Source: Tamarix chinensis (Eukaryota > Streptophyta > Magnoliopsida > Caryophyllales > Tamaricaceae). From it: a stretch of 64,000 nt of DNA. Below the pieces are notes generated by a model. That model saw nothing but the letters and a program-made list of their open reading frames with translations, was not told where the DNA came from and made no database searches. The stretch is from positions 46,650,244-46,714,243 of the forward strand of contig CM060177.1 in assembly GCA_030549775.1 (NCBI GenBank), given 5' to 3'. Shown piece by piece: positions 13,001 through 24,864 of this stretch (position 1 is its first letter; each line of letters opens with the position of its first letter). Made by a program: the position numbers and the translations under genes.

Positions 13001-16000
13001 GTCCTAATTTCAGTTAAAATGCAGAATGAGACATGTACCATATAAATCACACTTGACATAATCAAATATATAAACAATAGCAATTAATTAGAGTAAAAAA
13101 ACCAACCTCATGACATATAAGAAAACAAAGAAATTATTATTAATATCTCAAAACATAGCCAATGGTTTCACCCCCACCAAATAGAATTTTAGTCACACAT
13201 CATAGAAAAATTAATACACAAAACTTATAGGAAGTTTGGAAAAAGAAAGAAGAAGAAGAAGAAGAAAAAATTCTTCCCTTTTTCAAACTCCGATGATAAT
13301 GAACATTGAATAAAACTTAAATCTTGACTATGTTGTGTATTATGGGGCATGAAAATTAACCTAGAGGATGGATTGATAATTTTATAAAAGAAATATTGAA
13401 TCTTGATGGAGGATTGGTGATGGATGAATGTGAATTATGAATATAGATGAAGTTTGAAGATGAAAAATTCTCTTGATATAATTTTTATTATAGCAGCTCA
13501 TTGTCTGTATATGCTTGGATCTCTTGATTTTATGACGTATTTATAGGTGTCGGAGAAGAGTTTTTAGTCCTTCAAGTTGTGCATTTGGTTGTGCATTAGA
13601 TTGATCATAAAATAGGATTTTAGTTTGAAAAACATTTGGACCAAGAATCTTATGCACCGGGAAGATTCAGGTCAACTAAGCTATGTTGATCAACAAGGCC
13701 AAGCTGTATTCATCTTAGCTTCAGCATTTCTCGCGCACGGTGACAACTTTTAGTATTTCGGCAATAACTCATCAGATCAGAATGAGGTGATTCAAAATAC
13801 GCTAGAAAGATTCAAAATATGCAGGAAAGCTAATGAAGAGATCTACTTTTAACATTTTTCCAAAATCTGATTAGAGGTCAATTTTTTTATTAGCCATAGT
13901 CATCCACTTTTGTTCTTGTCAAACCACACATTCTCAACCTATTACTACTTTTATTTCTCTCCTAAATACATTATTTTCATTCATTCTCTCCATAATTAAT
14001 CCCAAGTGAGTACCAATGAATAAACAGATGTTAAATTGGTATTTTTAAAGGAAAAATATCCATAAATAAAATAATTAAACATATAAAAGTGGGGCATAAA
14101 ATGCATTCATCAGAATTCTCTAAACTGAGAAATCAAATGAATGCATATAAATCCAAACTCAAATCAGACAAGTGTAAAAATACCAAAACACTTACTAATT
14201 AAACCTTGAAAAGCTTGATGGGGCAAAGCATTTTCTATTTAATGCATGACACAAATATTGCAACTTAGAAATAAAAGTGAGACAACAACATAAAAGCTCA
14301 AAAGCTAAAACTCCAGCTACAACAGCAGCAGTACCAACAACAAAACAAGAGATGATGAAACTAAGATGTTAAATAAAATAGAACATAATGCTACAATGAC
14401 CTTGATGCTATTGTTGACTGATAGAGGCAGAGAATAATTACAAACCTGAAACAGAAGACGTCGAATCAGTAGAAGTTTCGCATACAAAAAGGATAACATA
14501 TATAGAATTATGATGACTGAGATAATGTGTCTGTCAAACACTAGACCAATCAGTAATTCAGTCTCAAGATCTGAGACGGATGAAGTCCATCAACAACAAG
14601 CCAATTTAACTGGTCCCAAAAGGATTGATACTAACCATAGTAGAGTCTCTCAAATAGTCCACAGGTAAGGTTGTTTTGAATATTTGTCCACAAAATTGAA
14701 GTATTAAACAATGAACTAGAGATTTCTGGCTACCTCAATTGAAGAGGGGGGCAGATAGCATTAAAGTTACCTCAGGAGTCAGGATCGGCAATTGCCAGGT
14801 CGAAGGCTAGGAAGAAGCTTTCAGTTTAGAGAACATCTAAGATCAACTCCGACACAATCAGTTTCAGATTTGGCTCTGACACAGAAAAATACAAGCCAGA
14901 CATGAACAACATAAAAAAGCTAAAATAATTCACGAACACCAGAGATCATACAAATTTAGTTCGTGAACATCGCCTTCCTATGTCACGATCAACAAGTAAA
15001 AATAATATGACAACATTGCTTCTCCTCCTCACCTCTGCCTCTCTATCTGCCATGCATCGTCGCGGGCAAGGAGATTGACAAACTGCAATCAAGATACTTT
15101 TGAAATGATCAGTGATATGATGAAGAATTAACAAGGATAGTACAAAAGGAGGCGAGGATAATAAAGAGGCATGAATGAGGAATCAAAGTCTTAGGTCTAA
15201 CTGTCTAAACAATTGAGAAAGATTGAAATGAATTGTAAAGAGAGATGGTAGTAGTTGAATAGTAACACTAATCCTGTGGGGGTTATGTTGTCAAATATTG
15301 GCATTGTGACATATTGGTTACTAAATGTAAAGTTATTTTCAGTGACCAATAATTGTTTCCTTTAATATTCTTTCAAGCAACCACAATCAGTTTTTACAGA
15401 AACTTGATACTAAAAACTAAGTTTCTAATAGAATGAATGTTCTGACCATTTTTTTGTGTGTGGTTATTATGTTAACAGTTTATAGTTCTCTTGTACAACA
15501 AATATTAGTCTTCTGGTGCAACCAAAAATATTTATTATAATGTAAAATATTCATAAGCTCAATGGACAATATTCATCAGCTCCAAAGATTACCATTTATA
15601 TTTCAAGTTACAGCATGAGTAGATGCATCTGAAATCCTGACCTGTATATGGAGTACAGGCTGAGTGCTGGTGTCTACCAACAGGAATTACCATGTCTGAT
15701 ACACCACCTGCTTAGCCAACTGATATTTACTCATGGTATAAGTTTTGGCTGAAAATCATTTAAGGCATCAGCAACAAACTGCATAAAGAGGAAATATAGC
15801 ACATCAAATTGTATCCAGGATGTGAGAAGGGGGGAAGGGGGAAAAAAAAAAAAGGAATATACAAGCGCTCACACCAAGGCTAAGGCAAGAGGCACCCCAA
15901 GCAAATGGCAGACCATGTCTAACAACATGAGAATGGACAAGGAATATTGGCCCTAGTTTTGCAAGGGATAGGCCTTCATGAAGGTGGTCAATCATTTGAC

Positions 16001-16270
16001 GATCCATAGTCGATTTATGCTAAAGGCAGAGGAATCTAATCTTCTATTAATAACATAGCTCAAAAATGAAATCTGAAAGCTCAGCCTTATCAGAGGAAGC
16101 AAAAGTTTTGATGTCTCTAGCTTCTCTATCCTCATACCACTAGTAAACAGAAGACACCACTCAAAGGGCCCCAAGAGCTACATATTTTAGCATTGGTTTT
16201 ATTTATTTATTTAAAATAGAAAACCAACTTGATCTTCAATGAACCAACGACACAAGACATAACAACTTAC
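10031..16270 (-). other. Region downstream of INTS3; possible spliced 3' UTR or ncRNA, otherwise no gene
   Basis: About 6.2 kb with only short frames. Composition is less repetitive than the flanking LTRs. Low-copy-looking patches with mixed GC occur on the minus strand at about 10480-10800, 14740-14880 and 14950-15080. A perfect splice-donor match (GTAAGTTG) begins at 16270 on the minus strand, 17 bases after the INTS3 stop codon, and several TGCAG/TTTAG acceptor-like sites follow. This would fit introns in a long 3' UTR, but no exon can be proven. A run of about 20 A occurs near 11563-11582 and a short GAA run near 13246-13266. Nothing protein-like was recognised. Confidence 0.35.
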
Positions 16271-16287
16271 ACTATGGTTGTAACCAG

Positions 16288-19200
16288 TCATCCACAGTCC
16301 ATAGTAGCTGTAGGATCTCCACTCCTTGCCCTTATGTCTGCCAAACTCATATACAATTTTTCCAGCACACTATTGCCTCTAAACTCCTCTGCTTCCAAGT
16401 AGTTTAACATATAAGAAACTGCAGATTGATTGATCTTAATACTGTCCCAGCACAGTGGAGAATCTTTGTTCTTCTTCTCAAGTTCAGAAAGAAAATCAAC
16501 TATGCACACTAAAAACATAGAGAGATTGGAGGCAATCCAATTAGCAAGCACTGCAGCAGCAAATTTTGGGAGTTTACTGTCAGAAAGTAACATCACAGCC
16601 CCAACAAGCACAGGTGTGGGAGCAGAACAACTGCACATCGTAAGGAGGCCCTCAATAACAACAGGACATGTATTTAGATCCAAATCAGCTGAGCAGAATA
16701 AGTCCAAAAGCAGCCTCTGAAGAGGAAACTTAGAAACAGAGAGCTCAGATCGCATCAAGGCCCACAGCTTTTGCTGTTCAAAAGGAGGCCATTGAAAGGA
16801 TTTTCTAATAAATTGTAAAACATTGTCAACGTCCCCTCCAAATATTGAGAATCTTTTCAAGCTTAAATTAATCTGCATAGCCGTGAGATCAGCATGTTCC
16901 AATTGATTGACAAGTAAATGAATTACATTTTCATCACCAACAGATAAATCAGGAAGATAAGAAAACAGGCTCTGGATCAAAGAATGAATTCTTTTCCTTC
17001 TCCATTCGGAACTAGACAAAATATCATTACAGAGTATCTCACCAATAGGCTTCTTTAATCCTTTGCTTAAAGTATCTCTGGAATATATAAGCATGCATCT
17101 GTACGAGCTAAAAGCATTGCTGACCAGCTTACATATCAACTTCTCATCCACCTGGCGAGCAGAAGTAACATGTCCAGCCATATCATCTCCATTTTTCGAC
17201 AGAAATGACAGATATGCCTCAATATGAGACATCAACAATGGGCTTGTTTTAATGTCACAGTCTTGGACTGGAACATTTGCCTTGATGCCTGCTGTATGAG
17301 CTTCATATGCAAGTCTCAATGCATATGATAAGAGGCGTGCTCCCACCGCGTGAGACCTCAACCAAAATACTAGCATTTCTCTAATCCCAGGATGCTGAGA
17401 AAACATGAAGGTACGTATTATAATAGCTGTTGCAGATTGAATTTCATCACCATCATCAAGACTATCCTGGCGACACTCGACGGGGGCAAATAGTTTGTAC
17501 CCATTCAACTTGAGCTCTTTCTCTAATTTGCATGCCAATATTTTGGGATCAAAGCCACTGGTTCTTTCATGAATATTGTCATTGACATACAAAAATAGTG
17601 TCTTCTGTAAGAGATTCAAACCTACTTCATTAGACATTCTAATGGATTCTCCTAGTTTATTCACCAAATCTCCAAAAAAAAGGACATGCTTCTCGGCACT
17701 CACAAGACAGGAACTGTGTGAACTAACAGGAACAACTGGTGCAGGTGCAAAAGGTTCAGCACCTGACACAGAAATGGCAGCAGATGTGGGGTGTTTGCTG
17801 GACAAATTTGTATGTATTTCCATAATGGCTGAAAGCTTTGAATTTAGCATTGATGCATTAACAGTAGTATCTTCAAGAGTCTGAATCTGGGTAGGGACTT
17901 GAGAATTAATACTAAACAGAAACTTCTGCAGCCACTCTCTAAGGGGAGGAAACAGTGCTTCACAAGTTGCCAAAATATCCCGTGAGCTGACAACCCCCTT
18001 TTGCACCAGAATACAGAAAGCAGATGATACACCTTGAAAGATGATATGCTTCTTGTCAACATCATAGTTGTCCACCAATAGAATCAGAAATTCTAAAAGG
18101 CTGTTGGTCATGTCAATATACCTGGGTATAGAATTCACCATCAACAGCATTGCAGGCTCAAGGTTCATAAATTTGTCCACTTGTTCACTGAAGAAAAGCC
18201 AATCATAAAACAAGGCCAACTTCATATTAGCTTCAACATGCTTTTTCTTACAACATTTTAATAACCAACCTATAATAGCCCATCTTGGAATTACCTCTGA
18301 TTGAATAACTTCATTCGAAGGATGATGAGCACAGCATATGAACCGAACAATATCACATATAAGAGTTTCTCTCTCTGGCGTAAAGATAAATTTCCTCAGA
18401 AACCAAGCTTGATGCCTTCTTTGATTTCCCAACTTCACATGGGTCATAAGAAACCGCAACTGAGTTTCCATCTCAGGAGTGATTCTAAGTAGAAAGTACC
18501 TACTTGGTGTCCTGGCACGATAAAAGTCTGATATATCTGAGAATCCATGAGTCTTGAATGCAGTAGGAGTCAAAATCAAATCTTTCCACACAGCTCTAAA
18601 TTCAGGAATATGAAGCAAGTCTTGCAAAAGCCTGATAACATCCCGTCCAATCCTCAAACACAAAGGGAACTGCTCTCTTATGACCCTAACGCAAAATCCA
18701 ATTTCCTTTCTTTTCAACTCTATGGATTTACTATTACTGGGCAACCTATAATGATCAGCTATTAACCTAAGATATGTAAACAAAGCACTAGCTAAAACCA
18801 TAGGTTCTTCATCCATTATCAAATCCCATTTAGACGTGAATAAATTAATCAATTCATAGCTCAGCCACAAATTCCCATCACTAAAATCTCCACCAACAAT
18901 TTGCCTCATAAGAGATACCAACAAATTATCGAAACCTACCCCAGCAACATCAATTACAACTGAAGTAACCCAAATTAACTGAACCTTAACACAATCAACC
19001 AATATAGAATAAGCTTGATCAACAAGGTCAACAAGTAACCTGACGAAGAAACCATACCCATCATTCACAATGGCATGTAAGTATTTGATGTGTACTTTCG
19101 CCATCTGTGGTTTGCATAAAACCCCGTAGAGTATTGCCTTGTTAAGGTTCAAATACTCCTCAGATGATGGGACGATTAATTTGAGTGGAGGCTTGAATCT

Positions 19201-19290
19201 GGCTTCTAGAAGATCATAAGCTTCCCTTAAAGAGAGCTCTAATTGGTTTGGCGCCTCATGGATCGCTAGTTTCAGTAGCTTTGAGGCCAT
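16288..19290 (-). CDS. INTS3: Integrator complex subunit 3 (INTS3) homologue
   Basis: A single uninterrupted 1000-codon frame from ATG at 19290 to a stop at 16288, with no intron in the coding part. The N-terminal ~430 residues match the INTS3 N-terminal domain as I know it from plant and animal proteins. Examples are the start MASKLLKLAIHEAPNQLELS, the segment ILYGVLCKPQMAKVHIKYLH, and WDLIMDEEPMVLASALFTYLRLIADHYRL-like helices near residue 155-185. The remainder is alpha-helical with a Ser/Ala/Pro-rich linker near residues 490-515. Length is close to human INTS3 (about 1040) and the Arabidopsis homologue EMB2739. In animals INTS3 belongs to the nuclear Integrator complex (snRNA 3' processing, promoter-proximal attenuation) and to the SOSS single-strand DNA repair complex. 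In plants Integrator-like subunits process snRNA. It is the only clearly intact cellular gene here and is flanked on both sides by retroelements. Confidence 0.9.
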   Translation of the reverse strand: MASKLLKLAIHEAPNQLELSLREAYDLLEARFKPPLKLIVPSSEEYLNLNKAILYGVLCKPQMAKVHIKYLHAIVNDGYGFFVRLLVDLVDQAYSILVDCVKVQLIWVTSVVIDVAGVGFDNLLVSLMRQIVGGDFSDGNLWLSYELINLFTSKWDLIMDEEPMVLASALFTYLRLIADHYRLPSNSKSIELKRKEIGFCVRVIREQFPLCLRIGRDVIRLLQDLLHIPEFRAVWKDLILTPTAFKTHGFSDISDFYRARTPSRYFLLRITPEMETQLRFLMTHVKLGNQRRHQAWFLRKFIFTPERETLICDIVRFICCAHHPSNEVIQSEVIPRWAIIGWLLKCCKKKHVEANMKLALFYDWLFFSEQVDKFMNLEPAMLLMVNSIPRYIDMTNSLLEFLILLVDNYDVDKKHIIFQGVSSAFCILVQKGVVSSRDILATCEALFPPLREWLQKFLFSINSQVPTQIQTLEDTTVNASMLNSKLSAIMEIHTNLSSKHPTSAAISVSGAEPFAPAPVVPVSSHSSCLVSAEKHVLFFGDLVNKLGESIRMSNEVGLNLLQKTLFLYVNDNIHERTSGFDPKILACKLEKELKLNGYKLFAPVECRQDSLDDGDEIQSATAIIIRTFMFSQHPGIREMLVFWLRSHAVGARLLSYALRLAYEAHTAGIKANVPVQDCDIKTSPLLMSHIEAYLSFLSKNGDDMAGHVTSARQVDEKLICKLVSNAFSSYRCMLIYSRDTLSKGLKKPIGEILCNDILSSSEWRRKRIHSLIQSLFSYLPDLSVGDENVIHLLVNQLEHADLTAMQINLSLKRFSIFGGDVDNVLQFIRKSFQWPPFEQQKLWALMRSELSVSKFPLQRLLLDLFCSADLDLNTCPVVIEGLLTMCSCSAPTPVLVGAVMLLSDSKLPKFAAAVLANWIASNLSMFLVCIVDFLSELEKKNKDSPLCWDSIKINQSAVSYMLNYLEAEEFRGNSVLEKLYMSLADIRARSGDPTATMDCG

Positions 19291-19600
19291 GTGAACGGAA
19301 AAAAGCGGTAAAACTAGAGAGTGCTTATACGTCTTTCAGGTCAGAACTAAATTAGTTCGCAGCGAACTGGGGCGGAACAAAGGGGTAGTGACCGAAAGAG
19401 ACGAGCTTCGCAGTCGATCGTCCCCAACACAGACTTCTTGAATGGTCGAAGTAGAGGGAATGAAATGGGAGGCGGGAAGCGATTTCGTTGGGCATAACTC
19501 CGCAATCAATTGTCGCCCAACATAGACTTCTCGGATGCCGGTTAAGCTGGATGGTTAATTTTGGTCTGGTCATATACTTAGTCCGTATTAAAAGCAAAAA
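19291..19600 (-). promoter_or_regulatory. INTS3 5' flank/leader with a possible upstream ORF and a direct repeat
   Basis: Higher in GC than the surroundings and just upstream of the INTS3 start on the minus strand. It holds an 81-codon frame (19597-19352, minus) that ends 62 bases before the INTS3 ATG and could act as an upstream ORF if transcribed. Two imperfect ~38-bp direct copies (19407-19444 and 19499-19537, sharing CCCAACA.AGACTTCT) repeat with a ~92-bp period. No TATA box was convincing. The transcription start is unknown. Confidence 0.4.
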
Positions 19601-20480
19601 ATTATTTTATTATTTTGTACATTTTTCAAAACATAATAAAAGTAATCTTAAAATTATACTAATATCTTTTATAATATTGATAGACGGAGAATGATGGTTT
19701 TAATTATAAAAGGTTTAAAGAAAAAAAATGGTAAGGGAGTTGATAGGGTACCACTTAAATGTAAAAGAGGGAGTACATACATATATACTAGGTCTTTAAA
19801 AGGTGATAACGTATGAATTATATCTTCAAAGAAGTGTGATTATCCTTTCAAGAATACTAGTGCTGAAATACTAAAGAATGATGGGAAGTAGTGGTTAATT
19901 ATAGAATAGATAGTCACGATTTGATAAGGACTCTTGAAAGGCATGCTTTTTTGTAAGGGAGTTTAAAGAAGAAGATTTAAAGTTTAATAATAATCTTACC
20001 AAAAGTTGTGTCAAACCACAATACATCTTCTTCATAAAGAATTTGTAGGAAATATGAGAATGAAAAGATATATTAATAATGTCTAAAAGAAGATTAGATT
20101 GAATGAAGTGTGCGATCAAATAACCTTACAACACATCATGAGTATATTAGTCAAGAATTATTTTTTTTAGTGGCATAAAAGTGAACTAGAGTCAGATATT
20201 ATAAGTGAGCTTCTTTTTGCTCACCCTATATCTGTTAATATTTTACATGTATTTCATTTTGTCTTCGTAATGAATTATACATATAAAACAAGTAGACTTG
20301 AGATGTCTTTACTTGAGATTGTTGAATTAACTTCGCCTTTATTTTACTAGTATTTTTTTAGTGTCTTGTGTGTTCTTTTCTTGAGCCATTATTTCTTATG
20401 TTTATATTCCTTTTATTTGTTTTCTTTATCTCTCATGTAGTTTGCTCATTTATAGTGTTTTCCTTATTGTAGGCACTCTT
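19601..20480. other. AT-rich intergenic sequence before the Athila remnant
   Basis: No gene recognised. Since gag begins soon after, part of this may be the 5' leader or LTR of the decayed Athila-type element, but no LTR boundary or primer-binding site was found. Confidence 0.35.
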
Positions 20481-20723
20481 TGGTGAATATATACAAGATG
20501 AAATCCACAAGGAGAACATTTAACATTGAACCTTGAATTAGAGAAATATATTCGAGCCATTAAACAGCTAAAGATTTCTAGTTTTCTTTCATCAACAAGA
20601 GAAGAGGATGAGATTTTTTTTTATTATTCTTCATCATTATAAGTAGAAGAAGAAGCTTCCAAAAGTAGCACATCACCAAAGGAAGAGCTTGTCTACTTTT
20701 CTCCTATAGTAGCCAATAGGAGA

Positions 20724-20956
20724 TTGCAAGAGTTGGCAGCTCATAATGTAATGGAGGCAATCCCTTCATACATTGGTTATCTTGAGCTTATTAATGACAA
20801 GGAAAGAGATTTTGAGCTTAAGTCTAGCCTACTTTACCAACTTTCTACTTTTCATGGACTCCCTAGTGAGGACCCTAATAAGTTTCTAAAGGAATTTTGG
20901 TGCGTATGTGTTTACATGTATCCTAGGGATGCGAATCTTCAAATTTTGAAGCTTAA
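20724..20956 (+). pseudogene. Athila gag fragment, part 1
   Basis: The frame carries STFHGLPSEDPNKFLKEFW and ANLQILKLK. These correspond to the conserved 'F.GLPSEDP.KHLKEF..VC' and 'IKLRAFP' region of Athila capsid domains. The reading is cut exactly at the MITE boundary near 20957, so the remaining codons of the open frame (to 21023) are MITE sequence. Confidence 0.8.
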
Positions 20957-21195
20957 GTGCTCGTTTGGTATGGAGGTAATAGGGGTAGAAAAATTACCCC
21001 CACATTTTATATATCTTATATAGTCTATTTAAAATTAAAAATTTTTATTCTAATGAATACCCATTTTAGATATTAATTTAATCTAAAATGGGTATTTCAT
21101 TAAAATATATTTATTATTATTAAATACTTAATATAAAAGATGCAAAATAGAGGAGAAATTTTTCCACCCCTATTACCCCCATACCAAACAAGCCC
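20957..21195. mobile_element. MITE (239 bp) inserted in the Athila gag
   Basis: Terminal inverted repeats of about 40 bp. The left end reads GTGCTCGTTTGGTATGGAGG, then TAATAGGGGTAGAAAAATT. The right end, reverse complemented, reads GGGCTTGTTTGGTATGGGGG, then TAATAGGGGTGGAAAAATT. The interior is AT-rich with no coding capacity. Superfamily is uncertain: the 'GGGC.TGTTTGG' start is common in plant PIF/Harbinger and hAT MITEs. No exact target duplication could be assigned; the flanks are CTTAA and TTGGG. Confidence 0.85.
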
Positions 21196-21249
21196 TTGGG
21201 ATACTTTAGTTAGTGTATTCTTAGACAAGTATTGTTTTTGTTTCACATG

Positions 21250-21640
21250 TCACAATGCTAAGGAAAAGGATTGCCAAGATCCAACAAGAGCTTAATGAGA
21301 CATTCCATGATTATGATAATAGGTACAAGGCCTTTCTATCATGGTGCACACAACATGGGATGAAGGAAGAGAACTTACTATAATACTTTTATAAGGGGAC
21401 CACTCCACTTAAGAGGAACATATTGGATGCAGCTAGTGGTGTTGCTTTCATGGATAAGGATCTCACTTCAACTCAAGCTTTATTGAAAAATCAAGCCTCT
21501 ATCATGCAACAATACGATGGCCTCTCCACCCATGCAAGAGTAAATAAGGTAAGGGTAAATCAGTTTAATGTTAAATTTAACCAACACACTATTATTGTTT
21601 TTTATATTGTCACAGCTACCGAAGTTATTACTAAATGAGG
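21250..21640 (+). pseudogene. Athila gag fragment, part 2
   Basis: Continues gag after the MITE with MLRKRIAKIQQELNETFHDY and CTQHGMKEENLL, a stop, then YFYKGTTPLKRNILDAASG and VAFMDKDLTSTQALLKNQA. It lines up with the Athila motif 'QYFYEGL....R..IDAASGGALVDKT...A..LI..MA'. At least one in-frame stop (near 21380) breaks it. Confidence 0.8.
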
Positions 21641-21841
21641 AGTATGTTTAGAGACAGGACACTCTAGTGATAATTGGCCACAAATGATTAGGGAAAAGGA
21701 TCATTAGTAAGTAAATGCCATTAGATTTTCAACCAAAGTATGTGCAACCATCCTAATTTCCATTGGAAAGATAGTAATAATAGTCTTACTCCTCTAAGTT
21801 TCAACCAAGTGGCACCGAGTTTTTATCAAAAATCACAAGGA

Positions 21842-21846
21842 GTATC
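21842..21846. repeat. Target-site duplication GTATC (left copy)
   Basis: GTATC immediately before the TG start of the solo LTR. The identical GTATC follows its CA end at 26171-26175. Confidence 0.85.
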
Positions 21847-22559
21847 TGTAATATTCCAAAATTTACAACTGAAAATTTTTGTTTAATGAAAAGGTTTAGC
21901 CGAAGCGAAATCACAAAAACATAAATTATGGGGATATTACCGCCACACTTAGTACCATACCGGTTCACTTCTACCGTTCCAGTACTAAGTGCTAAGGCTG
22001 ATTGGGATAGACATCAAACACGAGTCGATAATTAAAACGAGCATTCATAAAATAAATGATTTGTTAACCGTGCAGGAAATCAGAGTGCGGTAATCAAAAG
22101 GTACATTCCAAAAGTACAGTTTTAAAGTTCCAACGTCAGAAACATCATACACCAGAACTAAACTAAATATAACAATACAGGAAAGATAGGGCGGACGGTA
22201 GACTCTAGCCACATCACTCTCGACCCCCAAGCTAGGTATAGGCTCAACTCTCAGCCCCGCCCGATGCCTCATAAGCATCGTAGGCATCGAAGATAGAATC
22301 ACCAACCTGCACTAAGTCAGAAGGCCCTTTTGCTCGTGGGAATAAGCAGCACCCATGAAACGGGTGGTTAGTACGTTACGTATTGAGTAAGGTAACCGTG
22401 AAACTAAGGCCAAACATATAAAGCACATAACACATGCATGATCATATAGGCAACATATAATAATATAGATAATGAGGCCGGTTACATTCCAGTTAAACTT
22501 GTTCTTTGAATCTCTTAACTACATACTCATTTTCACGCATACTCTTTATTAATCCATGT

Positions 22560-22925
22560 GAATGCGAGAACCCCACTATTATAGCCAGTGGACTGGAAAT
22601 ACGTACAGGGCAGAACGCTCCTGACCACTATTATTCGCTAGTGGACCAGTCTCCAAGGCAAAACGCTTCTGGCTACTATTATTCTTCGGTGGACCGGTTT
22701 GGCCCCGACTCATATGGTGTTCCACTATAAGTACTTAGTGTATTTCCCATGTCTTAGCTTCTTTACTTTTTGGTTTGTTGAGCACGGAAACCCCCACTAT
22801 TATAGTTGGTGGACCAAAAATCATGCAGGGCAACACGCTCCTGGCCACTATTATTCGCCAGTGGATCGGTCTCCAGGGCACCCCGGCTCCTAGCCACTAT
22901 TATCTGCCGGTGGACAGTCTGGGCT
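22560..22925 (-). repeat. Repeat array inside solo LTR E3
   Basis: Copies of CCACTATTATxxxCxxGTGGACCG (reverse complement of the E1 core) start near 22573, 22626, 22673, 22795, 22847 and 22897. They fall in two groups split by a spacer with TTTGGTTTGTTGAGCACGG. Order and spacing match E1 in reverse. Confidence 0.85.
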
Positions 22926-24339
22926 CGGCTCAACAATCTTTCTCTTTAAATGATTAGTGTCTTATTCGTGTCTTATTTGATGATTTTCTTTACCCTTGAC
23001 ATGCATGCCACCCATCTTCTACTTCTATCCTCTCAAGAGGGACCCGTCCCATATCTTGAGACTCCGACACCTCCTACCTACCCCGACATCCCTTCCTTAT
23101 TCCATCACACACACTAGAAGCCCAATTCCGTTGCAAATGAGCCAAGGCCCACCACATTATACCATTAAGCCCATTCGTAGTCCTCCCTAGAGTTTTCTGT
23201 AGAAAAACCCTAATTTGGGCCTATGTGGCCCATCCTCCTCTACCCCACAAGACCCAAACTATTTTAGCACCCCACATGTCACGATCCTTAGATTTAACTC
23301 TCCCCTTATACCTCACTTACCCTCATTTATTATTTCATTATTTTCTTTTTCTTTTTCCACCTTCTCAAATTAGGGTTTCCTCCCAAACCCTAGTCGGTCT
23401 CCTATGTACCCTTATACTATCCTACGTACTATTTTTCACCCAGAGCCTCTAGTCACCCAAACAAACCTTCCATTGCCTTCCCCACGTACCAAAGTAACTT
23501 TCCATATGTAAAGTTTGCCCCCATGCGGACCTTAACTATCCCATACAAATCCCTCGATATCTACCATGCCAAACCCTAAAATTTCCATGCAAATCCTAGT
23601 TCCTCCCATGTAAACCTTAGTTTCTCTCATGTAAACCTCAGTTTCTCCCACTCTTTTATTTTATTTAAATCCCCCCTTTTATTCACCACTCATGGGTTAG
23701 GGTTATTTAGGTCATCCTTACCTACGTTAGCCAACTTACTTCCCCATGTTATCTTACTTTCTCATTTTTTTCTCTTTCATGCCTCCATCCCATATCTCCA
23801 CATAAAATGCCCTAGCATGCATGTCCTAAGGGGCCACATCACTTCACGTCACAACTTGCAGCATATCCATATTAGCACATACCAGAAAGAGTACATGAAC
23901 ATACCTCTATTCCAAGCCGCGCTACATATAAAACAGTTAAGATAATATCATATAGAATACGACATATAATTATGCAAGACATCCAAGGCAAGTAAGACAT
24001 GTAACACACAGGCGGCCTTAGCTACACCCTTACCTAAACGTTGTCGGGCATAGAGCATGCTCCTACGCCTCCTAAGGGTTTTGACTTGGTTCACCTATAA
24101 AAGGGAAATACTATGGGTTAATCTCTCTCTACCAGAATTACCATAATATCCTATCTTACCCCTATCATGGCCTAATACTAAGGCTAATAATGATAATAGT
24201 AGTTTATAATTAAAAGTAGGGTTATTATTCTCAAAATAATTAATCGTGCCACTACTAACCAAAGTAAGTCTTAGTAATATTCATAGTATTAAAGTAAGGG
24301 TTTCAATATTACTAATAATAATATTATTATTAGTTTTAT

Positions 24340-24759
24340 AACGACACTAATATCGCCCCCAAATCTAGTAGTAGTAATAATAATACTAGTGATGGAAATA
24401 ATATAAAAGTAATGGCCATAAGGATACTTATATTAATAATGCTAGTGGTAGTAGTGGTAATAATAGTGACGAAAATAATAATAATCATAAAAATAATAAT
24501 ACTAATAGTAATGGTGATAACAATGCTGGAGATGATAATAGTAATAGTGGTAATAATGATATTCATTATAATAATAATAATAATAATGATACTAATAATA
24601 AGAATAATAATAATATTACTAATAATAATAATACTAATACTAATAATAATAAAAATACTAATAATAATAATAGTAATAATGATAATAATAATCAGAATAA
24701 TAATAATAATAATAATAATAGTGATAATAATAATAATAACTATAATAATGATGATGATG

Positions 24760-24809
<50 letters not shown>

Positions 24810-24812
24810 AGT
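24340..24812. repeat. (AAT)n-rich microsatellite tract of LTR E3
   Basis: Imperfect AAT/ATA triplets ending in (ATT)n. They give poly-Ile and poly-Asn frames on both strands that are not genes. Position matches the ATT tract of E1. Confidence 0.9.
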
Positions 24813-24864
24813 TAACAATACTATTAATATTAAAAATCATTAACACTTCTATAAAAGGGTTTAA

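Noticed and set aside
17576..17884. 102-codon plus-strand frame inside INTS3
   Set aside because: Antisense shadow of the INTS3 coding sequence.
24336..24843. Poly-Ile/Asn frames on both strands
   Set aside because: AAT microsatellite.
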